This document shows, piece after piece, positions 62,206 to 64,000 of a stretch of DNA of 64,000 bases. Below the pieces are notes generated by a model, which saw only the letters and a program-made list of their open reading frames with translations, did no database searches and was not told where the DNA came from. The translations under genes and the position numbers were made by a program. The stretch is from contig LJIE01000002.1 in the NCBI GenBank assembly GCA_001281695.1, forward strand, positions 124,001 to 188,000, in the 5' to 3' direction. Every line of letters starts with the position of its first letter. The first letter of the stretch is position 1. The stretch comes from a bacterium 336/3 (GTDB taxonomy: Bacteria > Bacteroidota > Bacteroidia > Cytophagales > Thermonemataceae).

Positions 62206-64000
62206 TTATTTGTCTGTCATCAATTGTTTGATTTCTTTCTCCAAATCTTCAATTCTTCGTTTGTCTTGTTTTTGTTTTTCGAATAAAGTAGCCATAATTC
62301 TTTGGTTTTCACCCTCTGCCAATTTGGCTTCTGTAATGTCTTTTGCAAATACAGATACTCCTATCACATCACCAGCATCATTAAATATAGGATTAAATGA
62401 GTGTTCTCTATATTGTATTTTTTTATTTCCTAAATCTCTTTTAATAACCTTCTCGAAACGTTCTCCACTTAAAGCTCTATCATAATATTTCTTCCATTCT
62501 TCATGTAAATGTTCAGGGATTGTAGTAAAAATATTATCTCCTTCTTTGAAATTATATTCTTTTCTACGCTTTCTAAATACATCATTGAAAACTAAAAACT
62601 GATATTTTTTATCCATTGCCATAATGGAATCTTCTGTGTTATTAATCAATGATTTTAAATTGGCTTCTTTAATTTTCAATTCTAATTCTGTAGAACGTTG
62701 TTGGGTTATATCCGCAATAAATACAGATGCACCAATTACCCTTTGTCTTTCATTATAAATAGGGTTATATAAAATTTCATAATAGTAAGTAACCCCTCTA
62801 ATAATAACATCTGCATAAGTTGTAAAACGATCTCCTCCAAGAACTTGAGCAAATTCTTTTTTCATTTGTTCAAATGTTCTCCCTGGGAATGCTTCTTCTA
62901 CTGTTCTTCCTATATCCAAATACACTCCAATAGACTCATACAAATTTCGCATGGTTTTATTAATAACCGTAATTTTTAAATTATGATTAAATGCCATAAT
63001 TGCATCAGAGGCATTATCCAAAAGAGCACGCATATTTCCTTCTTTTTCAGAAAGTTCTCTTTGGTTTCTTTGCATTTCTTCCTGAGTAGATTGTAATTCT
63101 TCGATGTTTTGGCGTAACTCTTCTTCTTGCTCACGCATTCTAAATGTAATACGTTGCGATTCTTCCAAAAGCATCTTCGTTCTACGGTTTACTTTACTAC
63201 TTGAATACGTAGAAGCCACACTATCTGCAATTTGCTCAATAAATTCTTTTTGATATGGTTCTATGGGATGGAAAGATGCTATCTCCAATACTCCTTGTAC
63301 TTCTTGATTTACTTTTAGAGGTACAATGAAAATATATTTTGGATTGGCTCCTCCTAGTCCTGTTCTGATTTCAATGTAATCATTTGGAACTTCTGTAAGA
63401 TAAATCGATAAACCTTCTCTCCATGCTCTACCTACTAATGATTGTCCTTTTAATATTTTTCTCTCAACAAATTTCTTTTTATTATAAGCATAAGCTGAAA
63501 TTAACTCCAAATATGACTCTTCACCCTCTTTTTCATCATTTACAATGAATACTCCACCCTGATTTGCTCCTACATATTTTACAAGTTCTGCAATAAGTTG
63601 TTCAGATAATCTATCCAAATCGTTACTCTCTCTTCGAAGAATCTCACTAAATTTAGCTAGACCTGTATTTCTCCATGAACGAACCTCATCAGCTTTTGAT
63701 ACTTCCATCAGACCTTCTCGCATTTGAGCAATAGATTGCCCTAAATCTCCTTGACCATTAAAAATATTAATTTCAGCATCAAATTTACCCTGACTAACCC
63801 CTGAAGAGAATTTTTTGAGATTTTGTAAGTTTTTTGTTATGAGATTTAATTTTTCTGATATGGTATTTAGCTCTAAAACATTCGTAAATAAGGGTGTGGG
63901 TAAATTTCCTTTTGATAGTTCTTCAGTGTATATATCTATTTTTTGGATATTTTGACTTATATTCCTATTTAATAATGTAACCAAAGAAAATAATAAGAAG
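62206..64000 (-). CDS. GAF/PAS sensor protein, 5' part beyond window
   Basis: The C-terminal ~597 residues of a membrane signalling protein. The reading frame stays open to the window edge and begins with the end of a membrane helix (FLLFSLVTLL), so the TTG at 63984 is internal. Domains in order: HAMP-like linkers (~10-110), a GAF domain (~125-275, GGVFIVNDEKEGEESYLELI and ILKGQSLVGRAWREG), a coiled coil (~285-330), a PAS domain (~330-440), a second PAS domain (~455-570) and a short C-terminal coiled coil. No kinase, GGDEF or methyl-accepting domain follows, so output may go through an unseen partner. Confidence 0.85.
   Translation of the reverse strand, partial: FLLFSLVTLLNRNISQNIQKIDIYTEELSKGNLPTPLFTNVLELNTISEKLNLITKNLQNLKKFSSGVSQGKFDAEINIFNGQGDLGQSIAQMREGLMEVSKADEVRSWRNTGLAKFSEILRRESNDLDRLSEQLIAELVKYVGANQGGVFIVNDEKEGEESYLELISAYAYNKKKFVERKILKGQSLVGRAWREGLSIYLTEVPNDYIEIRTGLGGANPKYIFIVPLKVNQEVQGVLEIASFHPIEPYQKEFIEQIADSVASTYSSSKVNRRTKMLLEESQRITFRMREQEEELRQNIEELQSTQEEMQRNQRELSEKEGNMRALLDNASDAIMAFNHNLKITVINKTMRNLYESIGVYLDIGRTVEEAFPGRTFEQMKKEFAQVLGGDRFTTYADVIIRGVTYYYEILYNPIYNERQRVIGASVFIADITQQRSTELELKIKEANLKSLINNTEDSIMAMDKKYQFLVFNDVFRKRRKEYNFKEGDNIFTTIPEHLHEEWKKYYDRALSGERFEKVIKRDLGNKKIQYREHSFNPIFNDAGDVIGVSVFAKDITEAKLAEGENQRIMATLFEKQKQDKRRIEDLEKEIKQLMTDK

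Overview
The window is about 64 kb of AT-rich DNA (roughly one third G+C) from a member of the Bacteroidota. Evidence is the repeated TAnnTTTG-type -7 promoter boxes, the near absence of Shine-Dalgarno sequences, the acyl-ornithine carbamoyltransferase version of arginine synthesis, a Bacteroidota-type LptD, a lone type B SdhC, and many Sec or lipoprotein signals ending in AQ or SxC. Cytophagales is my best guess for the order, but that part is inference.

Layout. 1-9605: the end of nuoD, a 7TM-SpoIIE phosphatase, two ECF sigma factor modules (sigma/anti-sigma/DUF4097-like and hydrolase/sigma/membrane protein), a photolyase and a TPR protein. 9819-17816: a complete, tightly packed arginine operon (GNAT, argG, argC, argD, argF', argB, argE-like, argH), closed by a convergent Lrp/AsnC regulator. 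18410-26626: small unknown genes, PAP2, ComEC, a thioesterase, the serine dehydratase beta subunit, MscS and an isolated nuoH. 26631-31544: ugd, a divergent PurA paralogue, and a two-gene type II restriction-modification system. 31749-46820: gapA, an amidase, an LptD-like protein, a CorC/HlyC protein, folB, cdsA, an AddB-like nuclease, an OprO/P porin, lipoproteins, and a PolX whose polymerase aspartates are lost. 46903-55962: ElbB, pdhA, ppx, and an NAD-related group (nadE, pnuC, pncB) with msrB and a DUF502 protein. 57817-64000: succinate dehydrogenase/fumarate reductase genes (sdhC, sdhA, a thioredoxin-like gene, sdhB in transcription order) and the end of a GAF/PAS sensor.

The most unusual part is 56089-57756. 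A 250-residue protein of unknown function is followed by its terminator, a near-perfect promoter, and two paralogous RNA units. Each unit has a circularly permuted tRNA-like domain: the T arm and 3' acceptor strand come first, then a 20-24 nt linker, then the 5' acceptor strand and D arm. There is no anticodon arm, and the flanks pair to close the fold. This is the geometry known for the tRNA-mimic module of bacterial Y RNAs. Each unit continues into a full tRNA-like cloverleaf (GAC in the first, CAT in the second, both with irregular pairing). Each ends in a G+C-rich hairpin whose stem changes compensatorily while its loop motif AGGTTAGA is kept. No Ro60/TROVE gene is visible in the window. 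I regard this as the candidate undescribed system.
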